DNA from: an uncultured Blastocatellia bacterium
GTDB taxonomy: Bacteria; Acidobacteriota; Blastocatellia; Pyrinomonadales; Pyrinomonadaceae
Direction: 5' to 3'
DNA: 64,000 nt
NCBI GenBank assembly: GCA_946480785.1
Contig: CAMLLD010000005.1
Coordinates: forward strand, 58,046 to 122,045
Positions 18,144 to 29,700 of this stretch are shown piece by piece; the stretch's first letter is position 1, and each line of letters begins with the position of its first letter. Position numbers and translations under genes: made by a program. The notes beneath the pieces were generated by a model. It was not told the origin of the DNA, did no database searches, and worked only from the letters and a program-made list of their open reading frames with translations.

Positions 18144-18237
18144 AGCGGCAATAGTAAGCCGCAACGGACTTTTATTTTCGTGAGCGACGGATTGGAGTCC
18201 GATATTTTTGCAAGTCTTTATGTCTTGTTCTCAGCAT

Positions 18238-19514
18238 CTAGTTAAAGGATTGATGCGAGATGCCTAAACTGCGAGCCGCTCGACTCACACTCCCTTTAGC
18301 TTGTTCCAGCGCAAGCTTGATTACCTCGTGCTCCATTGATCGTTTGTCTTGGCGCAAACTGCGACCGGAAACAAGTTGCCCCTTTTCCGCGGCTAATAGG
18401 TGTTCGCCGATCTCACGATAGGAAGCAAGCGCGGCCTCTGCCGCACGATTGGCAAGGCCGGCCCTGTCGGACAATTCGATTACACGCCTAAATGTAGCCA
18501 GCGCCGCGCCATATCTTTCGAGACGGGCTAACACTTTGCCATACGTGATCAGAGCTTCTGTAAACAGAAAGACATTGCCTCCCTTTTCCTGAACGCGCAC
18601 CGCTGCGCGTGCGGTTCGTTCCGCCTCTGCGATGCGGCCTTGCTCAATAAATATTCGGGCGCGAGTCTCGTCCACTTGAGCGGCAGTTCGGGAGTCTTGA
18701 TACTCACGTAGATGCGACGCGCACGACTCAGATGATCATTCGCTTCATCGAAACGATTGATCTTAAAGTATAGGAATCCGAGGTTGGTTTCGACATTCGC
18801 AAGATAGGGCCGGTGCTCCGCCAGCTCAAGGTGATAACTGGCGGCAGCGTATTCAATCAAAGCGCGATCTATATAATCGCCGCGCTTGCGTAACGCGGCG
18901 AGATTCTCTAGTCGATTTCCCAGTGTAGTGAAGTAGCAGCCTTTTAATGTGTGGTTGTTAATCCGTTGAAATAGTGTCGCGTATTTTGTGAGTATCCGAA
19001 ACGCTTTAGGATCGCGTTCCGCTGAGTGTTCCACAATCGAAAGTCTCAGAATCACCTTTGCCTTCAACTCGCTATCTATAGTCAACAGGGCTAGGGCTTC
19101 TTTGAGGCAATCACGGGCTTCGTTGAGATCATCGGTGCGCCAGTAACAGAGCGCCAGTTCTGTTCGAACCTCAGCTATCTTCTTCTTGTTCTTACGCGAC
19201 TCGAAGATCGACTCACTTTGTGTGAGTAAGTCTTTGGCGGCTTCCTGTGCGTCCGGGATCTGCCTGTGACTGCCGATGATTCCGGTAAGCACTCCCGCAC
19301 GTAAGAGCACTTCGCCAGCCGTGTTTGGCTCCAAGCCCGCGAGGTTTGGCTGTTCGCCTATACGCGGCCAATAGTGGCTTAGAACCTTTCGCGCTTCCTC
19401 GTACTCGCCTTTGTTTTCCAGTTCTCTAGTTATCTCACAACACAACTCCGCACGATCATCGACACTAAGGCTTGGGTTCTCCAATTCGCGCAACAGTGAG
19501 GCCTGTAAGGTCAT
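18238..19514 (-). pseudogene. TPR protein with C-terminal Fis-type HTH, split by a frameshift
   Basis: Two frames together make one regulator. The 5' part (19514 to about 18696) encodes helical TPR-like repeats (RTELALCYWRTDDLNEARDCLKEALALL; YLANVETNLGFLYFKINRFDEANDHLSRARRIYVS). Coding sense then moves to another frame (DSRTAAQVDETRARIFIEQGRI...), which continues to 18238. It ends in a Fis-type helix-turn-helix (EHEVIKLALEQAKGSVSRAA then RSLGISHQSFN). Restoring one base near 18696 joins them as IYVSIKDSRTAAQVDETR. The protein also stops within the HTH, shorter than a full domain would suggest. It is divergent from a small exported-peptide gene. It may be a true pseudogene, a sequencing error or a programmed shift. 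Confidence 0.7.
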
Positions 19515-19667
19515 GTGAAGCCTGATTTGCGACTGATTGCAAGGAAAGAAAACTAAGGGAACAGGCGAAATCTAACGCAGTCGTCCGGCTCTTGCAACAC
19601 TGATCAGGGTGGTCTAGTTTGTGATCGCGATTCGGCAAAAATTTTGCGAGTTTCCAGGAGGCCTAAA

Positions 19668-19832
19668 GTGAAACCCGTTCACCGACTAAGCGCCGCAGCG
19701 ATCCTCTGCCTTACGCTTGCTGTCTCTGTACTGGCCGGACAAGTCGAGAGTCCCGGCGCTCCGGCACCAGCGCCATCAAGCACTACCATTTCATCGATCA
19801 TCGTAACCGTGGTTAGTTTGATTCAACGTTAA
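19668..19832 (+). CDS. Small exported peptide divergent from the TPR-HTH regulator
   Basis: A 54-residue frame with a GTG start preceded by AGGAGG, a strong site that supports translation. Residues 1-24 are a clear signal peptide (AAAILCLTLAVSVLAG). The mature part is short: VESPGAPAPAPSSTTIS, then a hydrophobic end (SIIVTVVSLIQR). No family is recognised with certainty. Its position 153 bases from a divergent TPR-HTH gene recalls peptide-pheromone/TPR-receptor pairs, but this is inference. Confidence 0.65.
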   Translation: MKPVHRLSAAAILCLTLAVSVLAGQVESPGAPAPAPSSTTISSIIVTVVSLIQR

Positions 19833-19914
19833 GGGTTTGTGCTTGTCTTTAAGTCGTGACCGTCGCCTCACCGCGACAGGGTAGAAGTGTGTCTGGTGCT
19901 TTGGAAAGTAAACG

Positions 19915-20199
19915 CTAGCTACCGGATGCTACGCCTGCCTGGTCGCGCCACTTTCTCTCATCGACTCCGAAGACCAATAGCCAAAAGATCATTATGACCA
20001 CGACTAACAAACCAACCGGCGCGGTGAAGGTAAACAAGCTGGCGCCGAACGGCGGGTAGATGAACGTAAACCAGCACAGGCCGGCAATCATTCCCAGCAC
20101 ACCCAGCCACCCCGGTCGCAGCAGGATATACCAAAGAGCGGTGGTCGTAACATTCGCAATCATCTCGATGAGATGCTGACGCTCAATTTGAACAGCCAT
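19915..20199 (-). CDS. Small membrane protein, two or three spans
   Basis: A 94-residue hydrophobic protein with segments around LGVLGMIAGLCWFTFIYPPF and APVGLLVVVIMIFWLLVFGV, and a charged tail (DERKWRDQ). No family is recognised. It lies 80 bases downstream of the CadC-like regulator gene on the same strand and may be cotranscribed with it. No strong Shine-Dalgarno site is visible. Confidence 0.6.
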   Translation of the reverse strand: MAVQIERQHLIEMIANVTTTALWYILLRPGWLGVLGMIAGLCWFTFIYPPFGASLFTFTAPVGLLVVVIMIFWLLVFGVDERKWRDQAGVASGS

Positions 20200-20279
20200 T
20201 TGTGAGAAAGGATGTTGTTCGCGGTGGCCGCTGCGTCAGAGAAGACAATAAGCCTGTCGCTGATGAGATGGTTCGACAC

Positions 20280-22256
20280 TCATAAGTTCTGTTTTGATAA
20301 CTCCGACACAAGCGCTCTGGTGTACTCGTGCCGGCGGAGTATCTGCTGATACCTCAGATCGTCTTTGAGCGTGTTAAGCGGGCGGCTGTAGCGCAGGTCG
20401 AAGCGACGCGCACGGAAACTCTCAACGGCTCTCTCCAGCCAGACAAAGGCCTGGCCCTTCTCGCCGAGCACCGCGTGTATCGCAGCGATCTGCAAGGGAA
20501 GATCGTAAAAAGCTTCCTCACTTGTGAACTGACTCTTCACTTCCCCGAGCAACCGCCTCGCCTCGTCCTGACGACCCGAGCGCGCGTAAACAAGGGCCAG
20601 GCCCAGTTTCCCATAGAGCCGAAAGCCACGCTGCTCGCTCAGCTTCAGGAACTCCGCGGCGGCTTCGTTGTGCAACCCTTTCCATTCATAAGCTTCACCA
20701 AGGTTGGACCGCGCCAGTCCGAATTGCGGGTCGACCTCGAGCGCCAGCTTGCTGTACTTGATGGCCTCGTCGTACTGACCGGCGTAGAGGAGACAGCCCG
20801 CGAGGGTTGTGTTGATGGGCAGTGAAATTGGATCGAGTTCCTGTGCTCGCCGCATCTCGCGGATCGCATCGTCGTTTTGTAAGCCGCTAAGCAGGTTGAA
20901 GGCGTAGCGGTAGTGCGCTATCGCGGAGTTTGGATTGAGTTCAATGGCCCGCCGGTATGACTGCTCGGCCCCGGCAAAATCGTTTTGGTAATTTTTGAGG
21001 AGGCCAAGCGCGGCGTGGGCTTCGGCTAACTTGTCGTCGAGTTGATTAGCCCTGACCACAGCCTCTTCCGCCTTTCGCAAAACTTCCTCGCTCGACGGCA
21101 ACACGTGATAGCCGTAAAAGATCGTCAGGCAATACGTGTCTGCCAACATGGCATAGGCCAACGCATAGTTCGGGTCGGCCTCGGTCGCCTTCCGGAAATA
21201 ATCAATCGCCTTCGCGAGTCCTTCCCCGGAGCGCTTGTTCCAGAAGTAGAGACCCATTGCGTAATCGCTGTAAGCCTCCGCGTTCTCGGTGAAGTGTTTG
21301 TTCAGTTGCGGTTGCTTCCCCGTCGCGAGCTGGAGTTGCAACACGCTCGCCAGCTTCTCCGAGATCGAGTCTTGCAGGGCGAAGATGTCAGTGAACCTTT
21401 CATCAAACTTGCCGGACCAGAGTGTCTTTCCGTCGCGGATGCTCAACAGCATGACTGTCACCCGCACCCGGTCGCCTACATGCTGTATCGTGCCGTCCAG
21501 GACGGTGTCGACGCCGAGTTCTCTGCCGACTGACCGCGAGTCAAAGTCATGCCCGGCGTATTTGACGATCGAACTCGTCGGCCGCACGTTGAACTGCTCG
21601 AAGTTGCTGAGCTTGACGATAAGAGCGTCGGCCATGCCCAGGCCCAGGAATTCGTCGTTGCCATTGCTCGCGAGTGGCTTGAGCGGCAACACGGCCAAAG
21701 AACGGATCCGCTCTTCCGAACTGAAGCTCGACGCGCTATCAGGCGCGCTCGCCTTTGTGTGCCATAAATAAACTCCGCCGATCGCGATGGTCAGCAACAA
21801 CAGGATCGCGCCGCTCGACCAGATTGCGTTACGGTCCAAACGGCGCGCGTGTGTTTCTAAAGGCGAACCATCGTGTAGAGATTCGTGCGGCGGATGTGGT
21901 TTATCGTCCGCGGTCCCGGCGCCGTTTTCTTCCAGCACCTTTACCGGCGCGACGAAGCGATAACCGAGCTTCGGCACTGTCTCGATAAACTGCTGCTCGC
22001 CGCCCTCGCTCAGCGCCTTCCGCAACAACGAGATGTTCTGTGTGAGACTACTCTCCTCCACAAAGCTGTCGGGCCACAGTCTCGTCATGAGTTCATTTTT
22101 TTGTATGACGTGGCCGCTGTGCTCGATCAATACCAGCAGCGTCTCGAAGACTTTCGGACTCAGGGCGATGATTTCCTGACCGTGGAACAGGCGGTGTTCG
22201 GATACCTCAAGTCGGAACGGGCCGAATTCATATGAGCGTCCTGTCATCGTGTTCAT
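20280..22256 (-). CDS. CadC-like transmembrane regulator: winged HTH, TolB-like domain, TPR
   Basis: A 658-residue regulator. Residues 8-105 form an OmpR/PhoB-type winged helix (FGPFRLEVSEHRLF then SFVEESSLTQNISLLRKAL, FIETVPKLGYRFVAPV). One membrane span follows (SSGAILLLLTIAIGGVYLW). Then comes a COG5616 TolB-like domain (LAVLPLKPLA...FLGLGMADALIVKLSNF; LDGTIQHVGDRVRVTVMLL), and the rest is TPR repeats (for example AEAHAALGLLKNYQNDFAGA). It should bind DNA from the membrane and sense an extracytoplasmic signal through its TPR region. It is divergent from the exported protein gene at 22418, a natural candidate target. Confidence 0.9.
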   Translation of the reverse strand: MNTMTGRSYEFGPFRLEVSEHRLFHGQEIIALSPKVFETLLVLIEHSGHVIQKNELMTRLWPDSFVEESSLTQNISLLRKALSEGGEQQFIETVPKLGYRFVAPVKVLEENGAGTADDKPHPPHESLHDGSPLETHARRLDRNAIWSSGAILLLLTIAIGGVYLWHTKASAPDSASSFSSEERIRSLAVLPLKPLASNGNDEFLGLGMADALIVKLSNFEQFNVRPTSSIVKYAGHDFDSRSVGRELGVDTVLDGTIQHVGDRVRVTVMLLSIRDGKTLWSGKFDERFTDIFALQDSISEKLASVLQLQLATGKQPQLNKHFTENAEAYSDYAMGLYFWNKRSGEGLAKAIDYFRKATEADPNYALAYAMLADTYCLTIFYGYHVLPSSEEVLRKAEEAVVRANQLDDKLAEAHAALGLLKNYQNDFAGAEQSYRRAIELNPNSAIAHYRYAFNLLSGLQNDDAIREMRRAQELDPISLPINTTLAGCLLYAGQYDEAIKYSKLALEVDPQFGLARSNLGEAYEWKGLHNEAAAEFLKLSEQRGFRLYGKLGLALVYARSGRQDEARRLLGEVKSQFTSEEAFYDLPLQIAAIHAVLGEKGQAFVWLERAVESFRARRFDLRYSRPLNTLKDDLRYQQILRRHEYTRALVSELSKQNL

Positions 22257-22417
22257 AACGCTTTTTGGACTCGTGAGAAATTTATCAGGCTTTTCTTAGA
22301 ACGCTATCAGGACATTTCGAGTTGCTTCCCCTCACAGTTCACGGCGGCCTCGACGTCTCCCCGAACGTCAACCAAAACAGGAATTCTATTTCTCCACTCA
22401 ACAGTTAAGGAGTCTAT

Positions 22418-23326
22418 ATGAGAAGGAAATCTTTCGCCGCCGCCCTCGCCCTTATCTTTCTGCTCTCGCCCGTGCTGTCCTCAACCGCGAACGCGCACTG
22501 GGAGTTTCACGACGTATTCGGCAAGTATCTCTTTGGCTATACGGGAGTCGAAAGCGCGTACGAATACGAGAACGAAGTGAAGAGCAACGGTATCAAGACG
22601 AACATGACGACGCTCTCCTCGGAATGGACCTCGAACCTTTCCGGGGACTTCAACCTGCACAACGGGGCAGGGAACAAGGTGGCCATTTTTCTGGATACCA
22701 TTCTGTTCCAGAGTGATACCCCGGCCTGGTACCTGCGGCCTGACTACAGGCAAGTCTTCGATTACTGGTACAACATCAACAAGGCGTATCTGACGCCCGA
22801 CCGCGTGTCCTTCCTGATCATCAACAGCGAGGCGAATAACGCGCGCATCCCCAACTCCTCGATCGACACAGCAACCGCTTACGTTAAGTCGAAGATACCT
22901 TCGATACCGACACTCGTCGGATACGGCTTCGGGGACGGCGCTGTCGACGTCACCGGGGCACTGCCGGTGCAGCCGGACGGCTTCGCGTTCTGGCGTTATG
23001 CGACCCTGCACCCCGAGGATCCAACCACCGAATTCCAACACCGGCTAAGTTACTTCAAGACGCACATCGACGTGACGCGCCAACGTCTCATCATTGTCTT
23101 CGACGCGCACTTCGCACCGTATCACCTGGCCGCCGGTATCACTCAGGACATGCTTGGACCAATGGCAGTACGCTACGCCAACATCGTACGCAGCGAGCCG
23201 TTGGTGGTGGGTATGGTCGGATTTACGTGGCAGGGTTTCGGCGATACGCTCGGCTTGCGTGATGTGAGTCAGGGCGTACGAGATTATAACCGGCAGGCGA
23301 GCTGCATCCTGCTAGGTTGCCCGTAA
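22418..23326 (+). CDS. Exported protein of unknown function, possibly barrel-like
   Basis: A 302-residue protein with a typical signal peptide (AAALALIFLLSPVLSSTANA). The mature part is rich in Trp/Tyr/Asp (HWEFHDVFGKYLFGY; SDTPAWYLRPDYRQVFDYWY; GYGFGDGAVDVTGALPV; VGMVGFTWQGFGDTLGLRDV), a texture seen in glycoside-hydrolase-like alpha/beta barrels. No catalytic motif can be assigned. TAAGGAG precedes the ATG. It is divergently transcribed from the CadC-like regulator, which may control it. Confidence 0.7.
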   Translation: MRRKSFAAALALIFLLSPVLSSTANAHWEFHDVFGKYLFGYTGVESAYEYENEVKSNGIKTNMTTLSSEWTSNLSGDFNLHNGAGNKVAIFLDTILFQSDTPAWYLRPDYRQVFDYWYNINKAYLTPDRVSFLIINSEANNARIPNSSIDTATAYVKSKIPSIPTLVGYGFGDGAVDVTGALPVQPDGFAFWRYATLHPEDPTTEFQHRLSYFKTHIDVTRQRLIIVFDAHFAPYHLAAGITQDMLGPMAVRYANIVRSEPLVVGMVGFTWQGFGDTLGLRDVSQGVRDYNRQASCILLGCP

Positions 23327-23368
23327 GCGTTGATCGCTACTGAGCAGCTCGAGAAGTTCCGGGCAAAG

Positions 23369-23755
23369 CTAAACAGCCTTGCCCGGTTCCAACTGATATC
23401 TCTCAATCAACTTTCTACAAGCGAGGAATACATCCTCCTGGTAAGTTTTCTCAGCGTGCGCGATCTCCCGGTCTTTTCTTTCCAGAGCTTCGGCACTCCA
23501 GTTTGCACGCTCTGCATCAACCGGCAGATGATCGGTTTCAGAATCGACGCCGGCGAAGGTGACGAAGTCGGGATCACGTGCGCCATACAATTGCAGGCCC
23601 AGACGGTTCAACCGTCTGGAGCCTGCGATTACGCCAATCTCTTCCGCCAGGACTGATTCACAGATAGCCACAATCTGACCGCGAATAAAGTATTCCGCGT
23701 CTCTTGCGTTACGCTCATTTTCCGCCGCCAGAAAGCGATCCAATTGTGAATTCAT
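23369..23755 (-). CDS. Small protein directly behind the Rhs toxin gene, candidate immunity protein
   Basis: A 128-residue acidic, helical, soluble protein (RDAEYFIRGQIVAICESVLA then EEIGVIAGSRRLNRLGLQLY, FLACRKLIERYQLEPG). It weakly recalls DUF2489-type proteins, but I do not claim the family. The ATG at 23755 is chosen because GGAGG lies 5 bases upstream; that site sits within the last codons and stop of the Rhs gene, so the two are translationally coupled. An immunity gene directly behind an Rhs C-terminal toxin is the standard arrangement, so immunity is the likely role. Confidence 0.7.
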   Translation of the reverse strand: MNSQLDRFLAAENERNARDAEYFIRGQIVAICESVLAEEIGVIAGSRRLNRLGLQLYGARDPDFVTFAGVDSETDHLPVDAERANWSAEALERKDREIAHAEKTYQEDVFLACRKLIERYQLEPGKAV

Positions 23756-23766
23756 ACTACCCTCCT

Positions 23767-26700
23767 TCATTGTTTTCGGGCGGCAAAGGATGATGAAACC
23801 GACTTCGGTTCAACAATCTGCCCCGTCCTTACATTCTTGTAGGCATGCACTTCTATGATAGAGCCATCCTTCGCTTTGTAGGCAGAGCTACTAATCTTGG
23901 CCCACTCATCGGCAGTGCCGCCGTATTCACTAGCCAGACGCGGCGCATCGTTAAGTACCTTCTTTGTGCCCGCGCCAATTATGGCTTCACCTTCTCCCGC
24001 CATGATCTCGGCGAGTTGAGACTCGCTCGCGATCTGCTTTCCTAATCCTATCGCTTCCTCGGTGATCTCCGCCTCACCAACACCCGTCAACAGCAGCGCT
24101 CCCTGCATCGTTCCATTACTGATCGTGCTGGCGTTGTTGTACTCGGGCGAGTCCGTATCTACACCGCTGGTTCCACCAAAAGCTGCCTCTCTGATTTGGC
24201 GGCCGAAGGGTACGAAACCATCAAACAATCCCGCCGCGACATTGAGACGTTCTTGCCCGCTGGTCGTTATTTTCGGGGCCCCGGCGAGAAGATCGTAAGT
24301 GCCGTGGCGATAGATACGTGCGTAATTGCCATCCTTGAGTGCGATGACGGTTCCGTTTTTCTCCGGCGTGAAGGGAGTGAACCCTTTATCAACTGTCCTT
24401 CCCTTGAACCAGACAAACCGGCGGAATTTCTTGCCACCCTCTTCGAAGTCCTGGTAACCCCAAATCAAGCCTTTGGGATCAGTCAGTGTGAGTGGGCCAT
24501 TCAAACAGTAGGCATACCTGTTCCAACTCTGAGGCATAGCGGGTTTCCCGCTGGCCATCAGAGCATCGATGCTTGTGAATCTTCCCTGGGGGGATGAATA
24601 GTAACGATTGATGAAATAGTCGAGACCCGTCTCGGCATCCCGTTCCTTCGCGGTGAACTGTTGCCGCATACCGTCGCCGCTCACGTAACCTGACGCTTGC
24701 GTGCGCAAGCCTTGCAGCATGTTCAACTCTTCGCCAAACGGCAGGTAGTCGTGACGTTTGACGTTGGCGAGAGCGCCTGATTCATCAAACACCATGCGCG
24801 GCGTACCTAACTGATCCGACACGAGCCATTGCAACCCATAACCCGGCTTTGGCGAACCGGTGATCCGCACATTGTCGATGAAAGCCGTCTCTCCACTGGC
24901 CGCCCCATTCAAGCCGGCAAACTTCACTGTATGCGCGCCGGTGGTCGTGGCGAATGTCGGAGTTGAATACTCGACATAACCGACGTTGCTCGGATGGAAC
25001 GTACCGAGCAAAGTGTTATCGAGGTAAACACCGATATCCTGACCCGTCGTGTTACAGCAGTTGGTTCGCTGAATGGCCTTGAAAGTAATGACGTAGTTGG
25101 CGCTGGCCTGAAAACCGGAGATGGACTGAGAGACGGTTCCGGTGGCCTGAATAAACGCGACCTGCACTCCTTCAGGCGCGGCTGAAGGAACGCCGGTGAA
25201 TGGGCTGTTCGTGCCGCTGATGCCGCCGCCATTGGCAAAGGACCACGAGCCGCCGGTTGGTCCATACTGAAAATTCCCATTACCAACGACCGGCGCTTCG
25301 AAGCCGGAGTTCGGCACTGTTAACGAAGAGTTCGCGCTGCTCGCGAGCAACTTGAAATTATCGTATTTGGCTGTGCCGGGAGTGCTGTTTCCGGTACCGT
25401 AAGCACCTGCGATCAAATGGAACCGCAGGGACGTCAACGAGAAGCCGGGCGTGACTGTCTTGCGAGTGAGCCACACGGTCCCGTCGGCGCTGGTTTCAAA
25501 GTAGATCAGGTTGGTGCTCTGATCATGACGAACGCGCCAGAATCTATTAGCCGCACCGTCGAAAGCGATCGAGGTTTGGTCGTTGACGCCGCCGACCATG
25601 GAACGGAAGATCATGTTGCCGGCGCCGACCTGAATCATGAAATAGTTGTTCGCGTCCACTTCCGCTTCGAAGAAGTTTTCACACCAACCCGCCTGGCTCA
25701 CGGCCTGTACGGATTCAACCTGCACCATTTTGTTCGTCAGGTTGTAAGTGGCGTTGGAGTGCACGCCGTTGTAAGCGGCCGTGTTAGGCGCGAGTGCCAT
25801 TTGTAACTGCTGAGACTGTTCGCTGACCGTTGGCGTCGAGGCTGGATTATCCACCGTCCAACTGGTTGTATTGAGCGAGTTGTCGTTGAAATCGTCGGCA
25901 AAGGTGGGCGGCGCCAAAGAAACGCCGGCTTCAGCGCTGATCAGCAACTGCCCATTGCGATAACCGTACTCTTTCGTTGGACCACTCGCGGCGCCTTTCG
26001 CCGGATATTCCGCCAGCAGTTCACCATCGAAGCCGTAGATCTGCCACGTCTCGATGTTGTTGATCTTGCGTCTGACGCGCTGTCCGCCGGCGTTATAGGT
26101 GTATTGACTATTACCACCACCTGCTCCGGTCATCCGACTTTCCGCGTCAAAAGTGCGAGCGCCGGCGCCGGCCAGAGTGTCGGTTGTCACGTTACCCGCT
26201 GCGTCATAGCTCAGTGTAAAACCGGCCGGCGCAGTGAGACGGTTGTTGGTCGTAGTGACACCAAAGTTTGGCTTCGGAATGTTGGGTCCGAAGGTGTTGG
26301 TCTGGTGGATAGTACGATTGCCCCAACGATCGTAAACGTACTCCTGTTGCCAATCGAGCGATGAGTTGCCGGTGTACTCATGCACTCGTTGTAAACGACT
26401 CAGTGCGTCGTAGTCGTATTGCTGGTACCACGAAGTCCAGGTCGAGACCTGGTCGTTGCCGGGAATATAGACTTCCTGCTTGCGCAAACTCCCGTTGTTG
26501 TCCGTGGCATTGCAGCCGGCGCCGGAGCATTGCAGGCTGAAGCCATTCACGATCTTGCCGCGGTTCCAGGAGCTGTCGCCACCGGTAGTGCTCGCGAGAA
26601 TCTCAGCGAGCTGCTGCCGGGAGTTGTAGAAGAGTTTGTTGTAGACCGGAGTCGTGGTGCCGAGCTGTTCCTGCTTGAGCTGGCCGGCGGGCGCATAAGA

Positions 26701-29700
26701 GACGCCTTTCGCATACGTGCGCGGCGAACCACCATCGCCGAGATTCCCGGCAAACGCGACGTGCGTGCTGTCGAGATCGGCTAAGCGTCCACCGGCGTCG
26801 TAGTTGTAGGTCACTGTGTGGCCGGACGGATAAGTCAGCGACGTGACTAACCCGGCTAGGTTGTAAGAGCGCTGAATGTTGTTGTAGTCGTAATTGACCG
26901 AATCACTCGCGACCACCTGACGCATTACGGTAGGCCGCCCGACTACATCGTAAGCAGTAAATTCGCGGTAATCGATAAGGGCACTGGTGGAAGGATTCGA
27001 AGTCTTCTCATACCAGAAAAGATTCTTGCCATTTGTGGCGCCGTCGAAGTAACGATCTACCCGGGGAGTGCCATCCGAGTAGGTGACCGTCGTATTCCGA
27101 TTCAAGGCGTCATAACCATAGGTAGCGACAACGCTGCGCGGATCGGTCTTCTGAGTGAGATTGCCGTTGTTGTCGTAAGCATACTTCGCGGACCACGTGT
27201 TGTTGCCTGAAATCGGTTCGGTAACATCAGCGCCATACGTGCCCTGTTCAGGATTTCTGGCGCGAATCAATCGTCCTAAAGAGTCGTACATGAAGAAGCG
27301 ATGCGGTTGAGTTCCCTGGACGATTTCGACGACGTTACCAAGCGCGTCGTAGTTGTAGTGAGTAGTGTAGCCTGCAACTATTTCGGGGTGATTGGGGAAG
27401 GAAGTGGATACGGTCCATTGATCCGCAGCGGTAACCTCCCAGATGTCTCGCAACCGGCCCAGGCCATCAGTCTGGTTGATTATTTTTTTCCCTGCCTGAT
27501 CCGTTAGCAGAACGCGACCACCGTCAAAGGCGGTGTCGCTGTGCGCGCCGTCCGGCGTTGTAACTGTTACCAGCCGTCCCAGCACGTCGTAAGTGTTTGC
27601 GGTACACGCCGAACAAGTAGCGGGAACGATGCTACTCGGAGCAGAGACCTCGTAGGGATTGGATACCTTTGCGACGCGGCCCATGTTGTCGTAGTAGGTA
27701 TCGATAACAACCCACGGCGTACTTCCAGTCCCGTTATAAACAAACTTGCGTATCGGCCGGCCGAGTCCGTCCAGGTACTGACGGGTTTCGATTGAACGAG
27801 TAGCGTCCTGATCTTCGAGGACGCGCACGTACAGATCGCCCGCTGTATCCGAGTAGACGTAAGTCGTGTGACCACCATCAGGTCTTGATACCTGCGTCAG
27901 TCTGTTCAGCGGATCGTTGTAGGCGAGGGAAGTCGACTGCCCATTCGGATTTGTATTTGACAGCAGCAGCCCGGTGTTGAAGTCGTAGTTGTAGGTAGAA
28001 ACAAACGCCGCGTTCGACGAATGACCGCCGCTGGCATCGGGCACCGCGCTCGTCATCGTCGTCGGAAACGCGTAATTGAACGTACTCGAGTATGAGATCT
28101 GGCGTTGATTTCCTTTTGCATCCCAGGCACTCCGCAAGTTTCCACACTGATCGAATTGCTGGTGTGTTGTCAGCGAAGTACCGGCAGGATAAGTCGACAA
28201 GGTCGAGCCATCGTAGTTCAACCAACTCGCGGATGAAGTCGCGTTGCCACGAATCGACGAACCCGGATCAACCCAATTTGTCGGCGAGCCGCAGGTTAAT
28301 AACGGATACGACGATTCGTCGTAGGTATTCGAGCTTTGCGCTACGACCACTCCCGCCGGCAGCCCGCGCGTCATGTCGCGCACGACTACCGAACTCACCA
28401 GGCCGAGCATGTTCCGATCACGATACGTCTGATTTGTCGTGTCGAGAAAACTCGTCTCGGTACGACGCAGCGCCGTGCCGGTCGACACCGATTCGATCGC
28501 AATGGAGGCGGCAGTCGACTGGTCCATCGTGACGAAATCAAAGTCGTTGACCGCGGTCTGATTTACGCCGGTAGTGAACTGCCAGGTGGTGTCGTATTCG
28601 TGAGTAACCGTAGTCGCATAGGCTTGCGTGCTGCCCGGTTCCAGCAGAATCTGCACTTCCTTCGTCAGTCGCGGGTTGCGATTTCCGTAAGGTCCCGGTG
28701 GTCCGGAGGTAACCGTTGACGGTGTTACCGTCCACTCGAGCAACTTGCGACGCAGCAATGTTCCGGTGGAAGAATAAACTCGTTCTTCGTAGGGACGTCC
28801 TGTGCGAGCGTCGTCGAGGCCAAACGGCACGCTCTTGTACTGCGGATAAAAATCGCCGGGCACGCCGTAGTTGTACGGATGAGCGTGCAGATATTCTTTA
28901 CGCACGGTGCCGTCTGGTTCCGTGCAGGTGGCCACGTATGGACCAGTTGTTCCGATCGTGTATTCGATTCCGTACTGCCAGTGAACCTCTGCGCCCGCAG
29001 TTCCGTCTGAGCTCAGAAATCGATCCGACACCGCGCGATTTACCTGATCGTAAGGCGCTTTGAGAAACGTCATGGGCGCGATTTTGCTGTAGACATATCT
29101 CTCGTATGACCCGTTTGGAAAGTAGATCTTGTCGATCTCGCCGTACGGGTTATAGCGGAAGCGATACGACGTGTTGTTCGGCAGAACGATTTCCGCCAGC
29201 ACGATCGGGTTGAACTTCGTCGACGCACAGATTGGCGCGATCGTCGTCGAGTCGAACATATGAGGAGTAAGAGCCTGCGCCGGCCAGGTGGTGCACTTGT
29301 GACTACCGGGATAATAGAGCCGGTTGTTTGGATCGGGATCGGGATTGCTCAGCACTGTTTCGCCGGTTGTGGGATCGCTCAAGTACCGCCACTTGACGGT
29401 ATAGACCAGTGACGATGTGCCTACGCCCGGAAGCGTGTATTGATAATCTCCGGCGGAAAGTATTTCTCCATGTGCCGGCCGGATTGGCAGGAGCGGGGAA
29501 AAGGTCCGCCCCATCGAATCGGTCCACTGTTTAGTAGTTGCGTTATAGGTAAGCGTGTTTCCGTTGCGATCCGTGAATTGCGTTGCGTCCGAAGGAAAGG
29601 CGCCGAAGGGAGCGGCGAACGTGTACTTGCTGCCGTCGGGCATGTAGAGGACACCCGAACGTGCGCCCGCATCGAAATCAAACCTCATGCGGGCGCCATC

